A stretch of 64,000 nt of DNA from Salinimicrobium profundisediminis. GTDB lineage: Bacteria; Bacteroidota; Bacteroidia; Flavobacteriales; Flavobacteriaceae. The stretch covers positions 18,640 to 82,639 of the forward strand of contig NZ_JAPJDA010000021.1 in assembly GCF_026241755.1 (NCBI RefSeq). Direction: 5' to 3'. Positions 56,762 to 64,000 of the stretch are shown piece by piece; position 1 is the stretch's first letter; every line of letters starts with the position of its first letter. The notes under the pieces are model-generated. The model did not search any database. It was not told the DNA's origin and saw only the letters and a program-made list of their open reading frames with translations. The position numbers and the translations under genes were made by a program.

Positions 56762-57098
56762 CCCCCCTATGAGGGGAATGGGGGAATTTTTCCCACCCAC
56801 CCGTCACCACTGCAACATAGGGGTAGCAGTTATGGTGACCCACCGGGACTAACGGCTAAACTAGCTCCCGTCAATGAACCTTAACAATGGCTAATCCCGT
56901 TAAGGCAAAAGTTGTAATAATGTTTTGAGAACCATCTATGTGAAGAAACAAATGCTTTAAAGCAGTTAAACTGAAAGCGCCTAAATACAAAATGGGCGTG
57001 AAACTTAACTTATCAAGTAGAGGTACTGGTATACCTTGCAACGATAAGAAAAAAGCCCACGCCCGGGTCGTGAGCATCCTAGCTTATCATCTCGTTGC
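56762..57098. ncRNA. hairpin-rich non-coding region, candidate structured RNA
   Basis: Several stems follow one another: CCCCT/AGGGG (56764-56776); GTCACCACTGC with GCAG and TGGTGAC (56803-56839); CGGGACTA with TAG and TCCCG (56844-56870); CCTTAAC/GTTAAGG (56879-56905); and GCAACGA/TCGTTGC enclosing GCCCACGCCC/GGGTCGTGAGC (57038-57098). On the minus strand the last inner stem is followed by a run of six T (complement of 57049-57054), a terminator form. A -7/-33 promoter match (TATATTTG, complement of 57168-57175; TTG 21 nt upstream) lies before it, so a minus-strand RNA of about 110 nt is possible. The short frame on the minus strand at 56871-57077 looks spurious. Identity unknown. Confidence 0.45.
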
Positions 57099-57264
57099 TA
57101 AAAATTACCAGTTTTCTACTTGAGACTCTAAGCGAATGCTTCTAATATTTTACTTTAAGAAGTTTCGCAAATATATTAATATCAACCAAATATATACAAA
57201 AATTTGAATACATCCACATGGGGATGTGATTTTTAACTGAATATGGCATTTATTTCCTTTCATT

Positions 57265-57687
57265 ATGGGAAATAAAAGAATTGAAATAATAATTTCTGAA
57301 CTTGATTTCTATTTAATAAATAGGATAAGAGAATTACGTGAAGAGGCCACTCCACCCATTGCACAAAACAAACTTTCGCGTGAACTTGGGTTTGCAGAAG
57401 GGTATATTAGCAAGGTGGAAAATTTTAAGGAAAGGTCGAAATATAACCTTTGGATTTTAAATCGCTTAGGTAGGATTTTAAATCTTAATTCTTTTAATGA
57501 CTTTTTCCCTTCCGACTTTTTTCAAAATGATATTGTAAAAATAAAAATCGAATATTTTCATTATCCTTTAAGTAATCAAAAGGGTAAATCTTCATTTAAA
57601 TTTCAGGTGATTTCAAAAACTCCATTGACCGAGGAGGAATTAGAGAAATGGAAAAGGAACAAACTACCTTATTGCCGGGAAATATGA
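57265..57687 (+). CDS. XRE-type HTH regulator
   Basis: A 140-residue protein with a Cro/C1-type helix-turn-helix in its N-terminal part (about 15-75: LINRIRELREEATPPIAQNK and LSRELGFAEGYISKVENFKE). The C-terminal half (about 80-140) is a short beta-rich extension (IVKIKIEYFHYPLSNQ) with a charged tail. It is the first plus-strand gene upstream of the methyltransferase operon, separated from it by about 610 bp that holds a decayed gene, so it may or may not control that operon. Confidence 0.7.
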   Translation: MGNKRIEIIISELDFYLINRIRELREEATPPIAQNKLSRELGFAEGYISKVENFKERSKYNLWILNRLGRILNLNSFNDFFPSDFFQNDIVKIKIEYFHYPLSNQKGKSSFKFQVISKTPLTEEELEKWKRNKLPYCREI

Positions 57688-57698
57688 TTTTTAGAGAA

Positions 57699-57904
57699 CT
57701 AGAATTTTAAGTTACTGTATTCATTCAGTTTTTCTCTTGAATTCAAGGTAACCTCATCCACAATTTTATTGCTCTGTACATCATAATCAATTGCCACGGA
57801 AAACATTGATAAGCCATAAAGAACAAATCTCTTCCCTTTTCACGGGTAGGAATAAAGTAACATTTAGAATAAGCCAAGTGATATTGTTCATGTTCATGCA
57901 ACAT
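57699..57904 (-). pseudogene. decayed gene remnant with an HE-rich metal-binding-like motif
   Basis: The minus strand reads MLHEHEQYHLAYSKCYFIPT from an ATG at 57902-57904, then needs a frameshift near 57840 to continue as LYGLSMFSVAIDYDVQSN and end at the stop at 57699. Upstream, other frames continue similar protein-like text (for example IPTKGINFGNGHAKIA near 58060), broken by stops. The HEQYH-type motif resembles DUF922-like Zn-dependent proteases, but this is a guess. The gene is clearly broken by several frameshifts or stops. The 57905-58297 stretch shows only such remains. Confidence 0.4.
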
Positions 57905-58297
57905 TCCAAGTTATGGAGTTAATCCATTGCGAATTTTAGCAGAAAGTTCCTCAAGTTCTTTTGATTCCTATTTCAAAAGTTACACGTAAACAATTCTCAT
58001 GAACAATTCGCAGCTATTTTCGCATGACCGTTCCCGAAATTTATCCCTTTAGTTGGAATCTTCTCATCAATAGTGCGAATAAAATATCAAGATTTAAGAG
58101 GTAATTTCGTTCCTTTAGAAATCCAAGATATAAATATAAGGAGTTGTTAGATTAATTAAAAAAAAATACATTTATTGCATCTAATTTTTTCAAAATTTTT
58201 ATTTGAAATATTATTACTTTGTTCCTTAAAAACAAGCCTTCATCCCTTTTTCTTTTGAGAAAGATTCACTCTCTTTTATATAACTGTTCAATAGCAA

Positions 58298-59620
58298 ATG
58301 ATATCCCCAAAAATCAATATAAGATCTACTTTAGAATCTATTAGTGCCGAAGTTCTGAATGGGCATAATTATATACGGAGTGATTACGCCAGAGGAATTT
58401 TAAATTATCCTGCAATGATGGTCCCTTCCGTCCAAGAACCAATTATTGAAAAAATTTCTAAAACATTTCCAACAGAAGTATCATTAATGGATCCTTTTAT
58501 GGGAGCCTCAAATACACTTGTGACTGCTATGAAATTTGGAATGAACATTTTTGGTCAGGATATAAACCCCTTATCTTTATTGATTAGTCAAGTCAAAACT
58601 TCCTATTACACTTTACAAGAATTAATAGAAGCTCAAAAGGTATTAAAAGAGAGAATTGAAAGGGACAGAAAAACTAAAATAGAAGTGAAGTTCCCTAATA
58701 TTGACAAATGGTTTACTCGTCCAGTTCAATTACATCTTTCGCAAATATTTCGTGCAATAAAGCAAGAACCCGAGTTAAAAATAAGGAAATTGCTTTGGGT
58801 AAGCTTAGGAGAGACAATTCGTCTTTCTAGCAACGACCGCACTTCCACATTTAAACTGCATGCAAGAAAGCAAAGTGAAGTACAGAAAAGAAATATATCT
58901 GCTAAAGAAATATTTTTTTCAACTCTTGAAAAGAGCATCAAAGACATCAATAACTTCTGTAAAATTTTAGAAGAAAAAAAACATATCGAAAACAACAAGT
59001 ATAAGTATTCAGCAGAAGTAAAGTGGGGCAATTCTCTGGCTGAGATAAAAACTAAGAAGAAGTTTCAGATTATGGTCACTTCCCCTCCATATGGTGATAA
59101 TCATACAACGGTCACCTATGGTCAATTTTCGTATTTACCCCTTCAGTGGATCCCGAAGGAAGACATAGATGATTCAATAAATCTGGATTATCTAAGAACA
59201 ACCCAAGAAATTGACAGAAAAAGTCTTGGAGGTAGAAAGAGTCCAGATTTTGAAAATGCTCAAAACTATCTTTTCCAAACTTGTCCAACTATAAATAAAT
59301 TATTTGTTTCCTACAATTCAAAAGAAAAGATAAAAGCTGAAAAAATCATCAATTTCTTTTATGACTTAGACAAAACTATAGATAATATAATAGAAAGAAT
59401 AGTGCCAGGTGGCTATATGGTATGGACTATTGCCAACAGGAATGTAAATTACAAAGAAGTAAAAAATACCGAAATATTAACGGAACTCTTAGCAAGTAAG
59501 AATGTCTGCTTGGTCACAAATCTTGAAAGAGATATTCTGAGCAAACGAATGCCTAACAGAAATAATTTTTCTGATCTAATGAGGAAAGAAAAAATTCTTA
59601 TTTTTCAAAACAGGGAATAA
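58298..59620 (+). CDS. site-specific DNA methyltransferase (N6-adenine or N4-cytosine)
   Basis: A 440-residue amino-methyltransferase. Motif I is DPFMGAS (65-71), with motif II-like FGQDINPLS (85-93), and motif IV is TSPPYGD (261-267). The TSPPY form is common for N4-cytosine or beta-like N6-adenine enzymes. About 165 residues between motifs I and IV probably form the target-recognition region. No nuclease gene of type II form lies beside it, but the next gene is a helicase with a C-terminal nuclease domain (19-nt gap). It could protect self DNA for that operon or mark DNA for it; this is inference. Confidence 0.85.
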   Translation: MISPKINIRSTLESISAEVLNGHNYIRSDYARGILNYPAMMVPSVQEPIIEKISKTFPTEVSLMDPFMGASNTLVTAMKFGMNIFGQDINPLSLLISQVKTSYYTLQELIEAQKVLKERIERDRKTKIEVKFPNIDKWFTRPVQLHLSQIFRAIKQEPELKIRKLLWVSLGETIRLSSNDRTSTFKLHARKQSEVQKRNISAKEIFFSTLEKSIKDINNFCKILEEKKHIENNKYKYSAEVKWGNSLAEIKTKKKFQIMVTSPPYGDNHTTVTYGQFSYLPLQWIPKEDIDDSINLDYLRTTQEIDRKSLGGRKSPDFENAQNYLFQTCPTINKLFVSYNSKEKIKAEKIINFFYDLDKTIDNIIERIVPGGYMVWTIANRNVNYKEVKNTEILTELLASKNVCLVTNLERDILSKRMPNRNNFSDLMRKEKILIFQNRE

Positions 59621-59639
59621 TTTGAACTAAAAAAGAATA

Positions 59640-62483
59640 ATGATCGACTTAACCGACTATTCTCCCAACCAGAGAAAAGCTATTACTTCAATTGACAAAC
59701 ACCTGCGAATAATTGCATGTGCCGGATCAGGTAAAACTACAACAGTGGCAGGTAAGGTAGCTTATTTACTTGATCCAAAGAATGATTTTAATGTCTCTCC
59801 TGAAAACATCATAGCTTTTACATTCACTGAAAAAGCAGCTGCAGAATTAAAGACTAAAGTATTGGAAAACGTTGGTCATTTTCGGGGTATGGCTAATATG
59901 TATACCGGAACAATCCATGGGTGGTGTTTAAAAGCACTACAAGAAAACGAATATTTATACCAAAGCTATTCTGTTCTCGATGAAATAAAGTTAAAGCTCT
60001 TCATTGATAAACATTACGACTCGATTGGAATGAAAGAAATTTCAAAATTATCCAATCCCTCTGTGCCATTAAGGAGATTCGTTGATACATCTTTATTTGT
60101 AAAAATAATGGATATTATTAGAGAATCTGACAATAACAACTTGCCTACTAATCTGCAGTTAGCAAAAAAGAAATATGAGGCAAAGTTGAAAGAAAATAAG
60201 TTTTTTGATTTTTCAATGATACTTGAAAAAGCTTTGGAAAATTTAGAATCAAAAACAAATCTATTTTCAAACATCCAATCCAATCTTAAATATTTAATAG
60301 TTGATGAATATCAAGATATTAATCCCATTCAGAATAAACTAATACAAAAACTACAGCATATTAGTAACTGTAATTTAATTGTCGTGGGAGATGATGATCA
60401 GAATATCTACCAATGGAGAGGAAGCAATAATAAATATATTATAAATTTTGAAAAAAATTTTAGTGAGAATAGTGTTCAAAGTATTCCCTTATCGGAAAAT
60501 TATAGGAGTTCCCCTGGGATAACTAAAATTGCCGAGACTCTCATTTCGAACAATAAGGAACGAATTCCCAACAAACAAATGCTATCTGCTGAAAAGCAGA
60601 ACTTCGAGAGAGGTAAAGACATTTTGTATAATAGGTATGAATCTGTTGAAGAAGAAAATCGAGCTATTGCACAATACATTAATGACATTATTGGTGTACC
60701 GTTTACTGATGGAAATGGCACTAGAGGTCTAGCATTTTCCGATATTTCAATTTTACTACGAACATGGAATAAAGCTGAGAGTATAGTACAAGCACTCGAA
60801 GATCATAATATACCTTATATTACTGCTGGTGTTAACCAGCTATTCGACACGCCTGAAATAGAAGCTGCTTTAGGAATTTTCAGCTTTCTTTACAGTGATA
60901 TCGATGAAGAAGAACTGGAATTAAAATGGGTTAGTCTACCTAACAATTCACTCAATAAAAGAAACCTCCAAAAGGCTATTGAAAATTTGAAAGAGAAATT
61001 TCCCAATCTTCCTTCCGTAGATAAAAATTGGGAATACTCTCTGCAAAAAATATTTTGGGATTTTATTTATACTTCAGAGGCTTTTGAAGAAGCCTTTATT
61101 ATTGAAACTTCAAATGCTCTTTTTGAAAGAACAAAAGAAAGAGCGGAGATCATGTTTTTTAATTTTGGTAAATTTAGCCAAGTAATTAGTGATTTTGAGG
61201 AAATTAATTTCAATAGTTCTAGCCCTCGATTCCATCTATTCAGTTTCCTTAGCTTTGTTAATTACGTTGCCCGAGATTACTATCCGGAAGGATGGTTAAA
61301 CAATCCTTATAAAACTCCAAACGCTGTACAGATAATGACCATTCACCAGTCGAAAGGTTTAGAATTTCCAGTTGTAATACTTCCAGGATTGAATAAAAAC
61401 TATCTACCAGCAAAAAAAAGAGGAGGTCTTAATGAATGGCATTTTTTGGATCGACAGTTAATAGTGGATCAACAAAGGTATGAAAGGGATCCTGACAAAG
61501 AAGATGAGAGAAGACTTTTATATGTTGCTCTTACCAGAAGCAAGAAATACTTATTACTAACACAGGCTCCTGATTTGAATAATCGCCTATACAAAATAGA
61601 ATCAGAGTATATTCAAGAATTGAATAGAGCCCGTGACGGTGTTTTTCCCGTGATGATTTCAGATAAAAAATTCAGATTTTCTAACGAAACAAAAATAACA
61701 CCACAACCCCAAGAAAAGGTGAACAACATTGCCCTGGACTTCACCACACTTAAAGATATTTTTGACTGCCCATATAGATTCAAACTAGTATCTGTCTTTG
61801 GCTTCCGTTATCCCTTAAATCAAAGGATGGGAGTAGGTCGTTCATTTCATAATTGTTTAATGGAGCTCCACAAGAGAGGTAAAAATGGAGAGATTTTTAA
61901 TACTGAAGAACTACAAGATTTAATAGATAGACAAATACATTTCCCATATTTAACTAATTCTATAAAATTACAAGAACCTCTTCGGAAAAAAGTGGAAAAA
62001 AATGTGATTGAATATCATAAAGACAATCACTATGACTTCGAACATATTGAATTTATTGAACAGGATATACAATACAAACTAGATGAAAACATTCTCGTCC
62101 TTGGCAGAATAGATCTAATAAAAAAAATCAAAAGCAATGGGCAGCACGAGACTATTATCATTGAGTTCAAAAGTGATGAAGAAAACGCAGATCTTCCTAT
62201 TACCAGAGATCAATTAAAGCTTTACGCATTAGGTCATAGGGAACTAACAGGTGAGACAGCTGATTACATTATGACATACGTTATCGGTGAAAACAAAGTG
62301 AAGACTCCCGAAAAATTGTACCCAGAAGATCTACAAGAAATAGAGGACAAAATTCGAAAATCTGTTAATTTTATTTGGTCAGAAAATTTCCTTAAAACTA
62401 ATGATTTTAAAAAATGTAATTCCTGCTATCAAGTTAGATTATGCAGCCGAAGCATTAATAAGGAAATAAAAGTTAGAAAATAA
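59640..62483 (+). CDS. UvrD/Rep-like helicase fused to a Cas4/AddB-type Fe-S nuclease domain
   Basis: A 947-residue superfamily 1 helicase. Motifs: Q-motif region SPNQRKAI, Walker A ACAGSGKT (26-33), VDEYQD (221-226), DDDQNIYQWRG (251-261), TIHQSKGLEFP (567-577) and YVALTRSKK (628-636). The C-terminal third is a PD-(D/E)XK nuclease: GRID (822-825), IEFKSD (841-846) and QLKLYALG. Four cysteines fit an Fe-S cluster of AddB/Cas4 type: FDCPYRF (Cys710) and C926-x2-C929-x5-C935 (KCNSCYQVRLC). Combined helicase and nuclease activity would degrade or process DNA ends. It is 19 nt after the methyltransferase gene and 3 nt before the third gene. Confidence 0.9.
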   Translation: MIDLTDYSPNQRKAITSIDKHLRIIACAGSGKTTTVAGKVAYLLDPKNDFNVSPENIIAFTFTEKAAAELKTKVLENVGHFRGMANMYTGTIHGWCLKALQENEYLYQSYSVLDEIKLKLFIDKHYDSIGMKEISKLSNPSVPLRRFVDTSLFVKIMDIIRESDNNNLPTNLQLAKKKYEAKLKENKFFDFSMILEKALENLESKTNLFSNIQSNLKYLIVDEYQDINPIQNKLIQKLQHISNCNLIVVGDDDQNIYQWRGSNNKYIINFEKNFSENSVQSIPLSENYRSSPGITKIAETLISNNKERIPNKQMLSAEKQNFERGKDILYNRYESVEEENRAIAQYINDIIGVPFTDGNGTRGLAFSDISILLRTWNKAESIVQALEDHNIPYITAGVNQLFDTPEIEAALGIFSFLYSDIDEEELELKWVSLPNNSLNKRNLQKAIENLKEKFPNLPSVDKNWEYSLQKIFWDFIYTSEAFEEAFIIETSNALFERTKERAEIMFFNFGKFSQVISDFEEINFNSSSPRFHLFSFLSFVNYVARDYYPEGWLNNPYKTPNAVQIMTIHQSKGLEFPVVILPGLNKNYLPAKKRGGLNEWHFLDRQLIVDQQRYERDPDKEDERRLLYVALTRSKKYLLLTQAPDLNNRLYKIESEYIQELNRARDGVFPVMISDKKFRFSNETKITPQPQEKVNNIALDFTTLKDIFDCPYRFKLVSVFGFRYPLNQRMGVGRSFHNCLMELHKRGKNGEIFNTEELQDLIDRQIHFPYLTNSIKLQEPLRKKVEKNVIEYHKDNHYDFEHIEFIEQDIQYKLDENILVLGRIDLIKKIKSNGQHETIIIEFKSDEENADLPITRDQLKLYALGHRELTGETADYIMTYVIGENKVKTPEKLYPEDLQEIEDKIRKSVNFIWSENFLKTNDFKKCNSCYQVRLCSRSINKEIKVRK

Positions 62484-62486
62484 GCT

Positions 62487-63272
62487 ATGGGAGCATATAA
62501 AGAACGGCGAACCGCTATCCGAAATGTAAAAAAGCTTATTCAGAATCCTGCTAACGTCTTCTGCATACATTATTCACAGAGCCAGACTTATGATGATGAT
62601 TATGGTAGTATTTCTCCTATTATAACTTCAATAGTTATTAAATCTTTAGATGAGAAAATAGATAAACAATTTGCTATACATTTTGAGGCTGACAAAGCAG
62701 GAATACCAAAAGATCAAATACAGGATTCATATCGCGAACTCGAATTAAGGATATTGAAATCTTTTAATGACTTTGTGAAGCGACATAAGAATTGTACTTG
62801 GGTTCATTGGGATATGAAAAACATTCACTTTGGATTTGAAGCTATCAAACACAGATTTGAAAAAATTTTTGAAGATTTAGAAAATTATCAGGAAATTCCC
62901 ACTAATAATACTCATAGTCTTCTTATTATTCTAGAACGAATGTATGGTGAAAATTTCGTCGAAGGTCCAGACAAGCTTGAATCACTTATCGTCTTCAATA
63001 ATAATGGTCTTCAAGAAGGATTGTATTTACAACGGTCAACAGAATCTTCAGAATTTGCAAATAAAAATTTTAAAGGGGTAATTGATTCTGTGGATTGCAA
63101 AGTGGAATTCTTAAAAAAAGCTATTAAAAAGCTAATAACAAAAGAATTAAAAATTCAAAACAAGAATTTATATTCCCTTTTCATAGATTTCATCACACAC
63201 CCTATTTTTCATTTCATTGGATGGATAGCAACAATTTCTGGTTTAGTAGCTGCTATCATTGCTCTTAAATAG
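62487..63272 (+). CDS. protein of unknown function with a C-terminal membrane helix
   Basis: A 261-residue protein starting 3 nt after the helicase stop, so cotranscribed. The N-terminal and middle parts are soluble and acidic (VFCIHYSQSQTYDDDYGSIS, ITSIVIKSLDEKI, NCTWVHWDMKNIHFGFEAIK). The C-terminus is one clear membrane helix (about 242-260: FIGWIATISGLVAAIIAL). The WVHWDM...FGFEA...HR stretch looks like a conserved enzyme or recognition motif, but I cannot assign a family. A tail-anchored protein at the end of a methyltransferase-nuclease operon could be a membrane-acting effector or regulator (inference). Confidence 0.75.
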   Translation: MGAYKERRTAIRNVKKLIQNPANVFCIHYSQSQTYDDDYGSISPIITSIVIKSLDEKIDKQFAIHFEADKAGIPKDQIQDSYRELELRILKSFNDFVKRHKNCTWVHWDMKNIHFGFEAIKHRFEKIFEDLENYQEIPTNNTHSLLIILERMYGENFVEGPDKLESLIVFNNNGLQEGLYLQRSTESSEFANKNFKGVIDSVDCKVEFLKKAIKKLITKELKIQNKNLYSLFIDFITHPIFHFIGWIATISGLVAAIIALK

Positions 63273-63450
63273 CTGATATTCGACCAAATTTAACAATTGA
63301 AATAGAAATTTAAAGGCAAGGAACCAATGGTTGACATGACTAAGCGTTGAAATTTACAAGTTTTTCGTAAGAAGCTTTCACAACTTATAATAAGCATACC
63401 AAAGAGAATTACGACACCCAAAATGATCATCTGGAAGAAATCTGGCTATT

Positions 63451-63650
63451 TCGGTTCGAATTGTGCCAGTGATTTCGGTCGGTTAGTGCCAGGCATTTCG
63501 GTTTGATTTGTGCCACTTTATGGCAGCACTGGAAACTATTACGGTTCAAATTGTGCCAGTAATATCGGTTCGTTTGGTTCCACTTCCGAAATACAAAGAA
63601 CAATAACGGTTTGTTTTGTGCCAGTCGTGTCGGTTCGTTTTGTGCCACTT
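63451..63650. repeat. multiple terminal repeats of an IS21-family element
   Basis: Seven imperfect copies of a unit about 20-22 bp long, consensus TCGGTTCGTTTTGTGCCAST (S for G or C in the last positions), occur at about 63451, 63475, 63498, 63541, 63565, 63606 and 63630. All run in the same direction. Multiple transposase-binding repeats of this sort mark IS21-family ends, and the istA start follows at 63696. The outermost end of the element cannot be set without its other end, which is outside the window. Confidence 0.8.
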
Positions 63651-63695
63651 TGAAAGATCAAGTAAAACTATCTTGTTGCAAAACTGTAATAAGAT

Positions 63696-64000
63696 ATGGC
63701 CAACACCCTTGATCCAATGGACTTAAAACAAATTATTACCTTGAGCCTGGATGGTTTTAGCAATCGTAAGATAGCTACCACTCTAGGCATCTCCCGCAAC
63801 ACGGTCAACAGCTATATGAAATTTTTCACGGCCAGTGACTATTCATTTAAAGAACTACTTTCCTTTGACAATGCACGTCTAAGTGCACTTTTTCCTTCAC
63901 ATACCACTATTGATAATAAGCGGCATGATGAACTGATGCTATATTTTGAGGGGGTCAATAAGGCCCGGAATCATCCTGGTTTTACTTTTCTGTACCATTA
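63696..64000 (+). mobile_element. istA: IS21-family transposase IstA, N-terminal part cut by window end
   Basis: The frame from the ATG at 63696 is open to the window edge (101 codons). It begins with a helix-turn-helix (ITLSLDGFSNRKIATTLGIS, then NTVNSYMKFF) followed by a second DNA-binding region, as in IstA of IS21 elements. The DDE catalytic domain and istB lie beyond the window. The upstream repeats support the assignment. It may be intact; nothing in the visible part is broken. Confidence 0.85.

Noticed and set aside
56871..57077. 68-codon minus-strand frame in the hairpin-rich region
   Set aside because: It runs through several strong stems, including the terminator-like one, so open reading is probably accidental.
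63451..63650. CRISPR-like array at the right edge
   Set aside because: The units are imperfect, spacing is uneven (from a few to about 25 bases), no cas genes are near, and istA follows; this fits IS21 ends.

Overview
The window reads as genomic DNA from a member of the Bacteroidota, most likely a marine or environmental Flavobacteriaceae. The evidence is three SusC/SusD outer-membrane pairs, Bacteroidetes-type tra genes (traE to traN), an RteC regulator, a BfmA/MobB/MobC mobilization set, DUF6520 and MauE proteins, and low-GC DNA with weak Shine-Dalgarno signals. No rRNA, tRNA or CRISPR array was seen.

Layout. (1) 1-7.7 kb: a leader hairpin, then a plus-strand SusC-SusD operon ending in two exported endonuclease/exonuclease/phosphatase (EEP) enzymes, probably a phosphodiester-scavenging system. 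(2) 7.7-9.4 kb: a degraded, gene-poor stretch with one multi-pass membrane protein. (3) 9.4-12.7 kb: a 19-bp perfect hairpin and a three-gene mobilization operon (BfmA accessory protein, MobB relaxase, MobC coupling ATPase). (4) 12.7-16.1 kb: a tightly overlapping five-gene operon (alpha/beta hydrolase, ECF sigma factor, membrane proteins, beta-propeller lipoprotein). (5) 16.1-27.7 kb: an alpha-glucan (starch/maltodextrin) utilization locus in the order susC, susD, susE-like, GH13 amylase, GH97 susB on the minus strand, with a divergent SusR-like regulator. (6) 27.9-34.7 kb: a minus-strand tra operon, transcribed traE-F-G-I-J-K-M-N. (7) 34.9-43.2 kb: an HMCES/YedK-like SRAP protein, an unusual EEP protein, a replication-like module (HTH protein, DnaD-like protein, DnaC-like ATPase) and a dinB-dnaE translesion synthesis pair. 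(8) 43.3-48.3 kb: RteC, a fusion of an alpha-oxoamine synthase with an acetyltransferase, a STAS/SEC14-like protein and a HAMP-PAS-like AraC regulator. (9) 48.4-56.7 kb: a MauE redox membrane protein and a small secreted DUF6520 protein, convergent with a SusC-SusD-M16 protease operon. (10) 56.7-63.3 kb: a hairpin-rich non-coding stretch, an XRE regulator, a decayed gene, and a three-gene operon (DNA methyltransferase, UvrD-type helicase-nuclease, membrane-anchored protein of unknown function) that looks like a defence or restriction system. (11) 63.4-64.0 kb: the repeat-rich end of an IS21-family element and the start of its istA, cut by the window edge.

Regions 3-8 together look like most of an integrative and conjugative element (ICE): relaxase and coupling protein, mating-pore genes, replication-like functions, an excision regulator, and cargo that includes a complete starch-utilization locus and a mutagenic polymerase pair. 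No integrase or attachment site was identified, so the boundaries are open. The best candidates for undescribed biology are the oxoamine synthase/STAS/AraC set beside rteC (a possible small-molecule switch for transfer), the MauE-DUF6520-M16-SusCD set (a possible peptide import and cleavage system), the methyltransferase/helicase-nuclease/membrane protein operon, and the structured non-coding region at about 56.8-57.1 kb.
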